From JAYFNU01 sp964622315 (GTDB lineage: Bacteria > Bacillota > Clostridia > Oscillospirales > Ruminococcaceae), in NCBI GenBank assembly GCA_964622315.1, contig CAZUOY010000082.1, forward strand, positions 1 through 5,685: a stretch of 5,685 bases of DNA, given 5' to 3'. The notes under the pieces are model-generated. The model worked only from the letters and a program-made list of their open reading frames with translations, was not told the DNA's origin and ran no database searches. This document shows positions 5,465 to 5,685 of this stretch, in pieces; position 1 is the stretch's first letter; each line of letters begins with the position of its first letter. Position numbers and translations under genes: made by a program.

Positions 5465-5472
5465 CAAAAGGG

Positions 5473-5509
5473 CTACAGCCGCGCAAGCTTCGCGCGGGCG
5501 CGGCTGTAG
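5473..5509. repeat. GC-rich 12 bp hairpin between two small genes
   Basis: CTACAGCCGCGC (5473-5484) and its exact reverse complement GCGCGGCTGTAG (5498-5509) enclose 13 bases. The right side holds GCGCGG twice in tandem (5492-5497 and 5498-5503). The left CCGCGC can therefore pair with either copy, giving two alternative hairpins. On the plus strand it is followed by GAAAAATTAAGGAG, with no T tract, so it does not look like a plus-strand terminator. On the minus strand a short CCCTTTTGTT follows. Possible roles are mRNA stabiliser or processing site, a single-strand replication or packaging signal, or a mobile palindrome. Confidence 0.75.
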
Positions 5510-5534
5510 GAAAAATTAAGGAGATAGCAAGAAA

Positions 5535-5685
5535 ATGGAAAAATTTTCAATATACGATATATACGAAGATAATGGCGAAGCAGTATTAAGAGGTAGAAAG
5601 CCTATAGCAATAATGCTAATAAGTGGTATAGAAGAAAAGGAAAGTAACGAATTAGCTATGAAGCTACTAACAAAAAGTGTTGGTG
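5535..5685 (+). CDS. Unrecognised protein, N-terminal 50 residues (3' end outside window)
   Basis: Open frame from ATG at 5535 to the window edge, with AAGGAG (5518-5523) 11 bases upstream. It begins MEKFSIYDIYEDNGEAV, and the visible part is polar and charged with a short hydrophobic patch PIAIMLISGI (23-32). There is no signal peptide. I do not recognise the family. By hand count GC is about 32%, clearly below the genes on the left. All six isoleucines use ATA and both arginines use AGA. It follows the 80-residue gene by 70 bases, across a strong hairpin, and is likely in the same transcript. A mobile-element origin is possible but unproven. Confidence 0.65.
   Translation, partial: MEKFSIYDIYEDNGEAVLRGRKPIAIMLISGIEEKESNELAMKLLTKSVG

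Overview
The window looks like a low-to-mid GC Firmicutes chromosome, most likely a gut-type clostridium (Oscillospiraceae or Lachnospiraceae relative). This is inferred from strong AAGGAGG-type ribosome binding sites, ATGA-coupled operons, a Gram-positive signal peptide, an AzlCD pair, and an exporter operon with an Ig-like membrane-anchored partner. No marker gene fixes the taxon.

Left part (1-1211, plus strand): three tightly packed genes. They are the C-terminal part of an AzlC branched-chain amino acid exporter subunit, its small partner AzlD (4-base ATGA overlap), and a GNAT acetyltransferase of the phosphinothricin-acetyltransferase-like group starting 1 base after azlD ends.

Middle (1212-1538): a gene-free stretch between convergent transcription units. 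It is filled with a tandem palindromic repeat: four 52-53 base hairpin units at a 67-70 base period, preceded by a half-unit and closed by an inverted copy of the unit's 3' motif that makes a perfect 13 bp hairpin. Read on the minus strand, each unit hairpin ends in a T-rich tail, so the array may be a multi-copy terminator for the leftward operon.

Centre right (1539-5028, minus strand): a three-gene ABC operon joined by two ATGA overlaps. The order is a MacB/LolD-like ATPase, then a secreted-and-anchored protein with about three Ig/CARDB-like modules, then a MacB/FtsX-type permease. The Ig-like protein takes the place where YknX/MacA-type adaptors are usually encoded. A probable promoter and a leader hairpin lie at 5052-5094.

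Right end (5095-5685, plus strand): a more AT-rich module of different character. An intrinsic-terminator-like hairpin with a T tract lies directly before the ribosome binding site of an 80-residue protein. That gene is followed by a GC-rich 12 bp hairpin and then by an AT-rich unrecognised ORF cut by the window edge. This may be the edge of an integrated mobile element, possibly of filamentous-phage or small-plasmid type, but the evidence is only suggestive.
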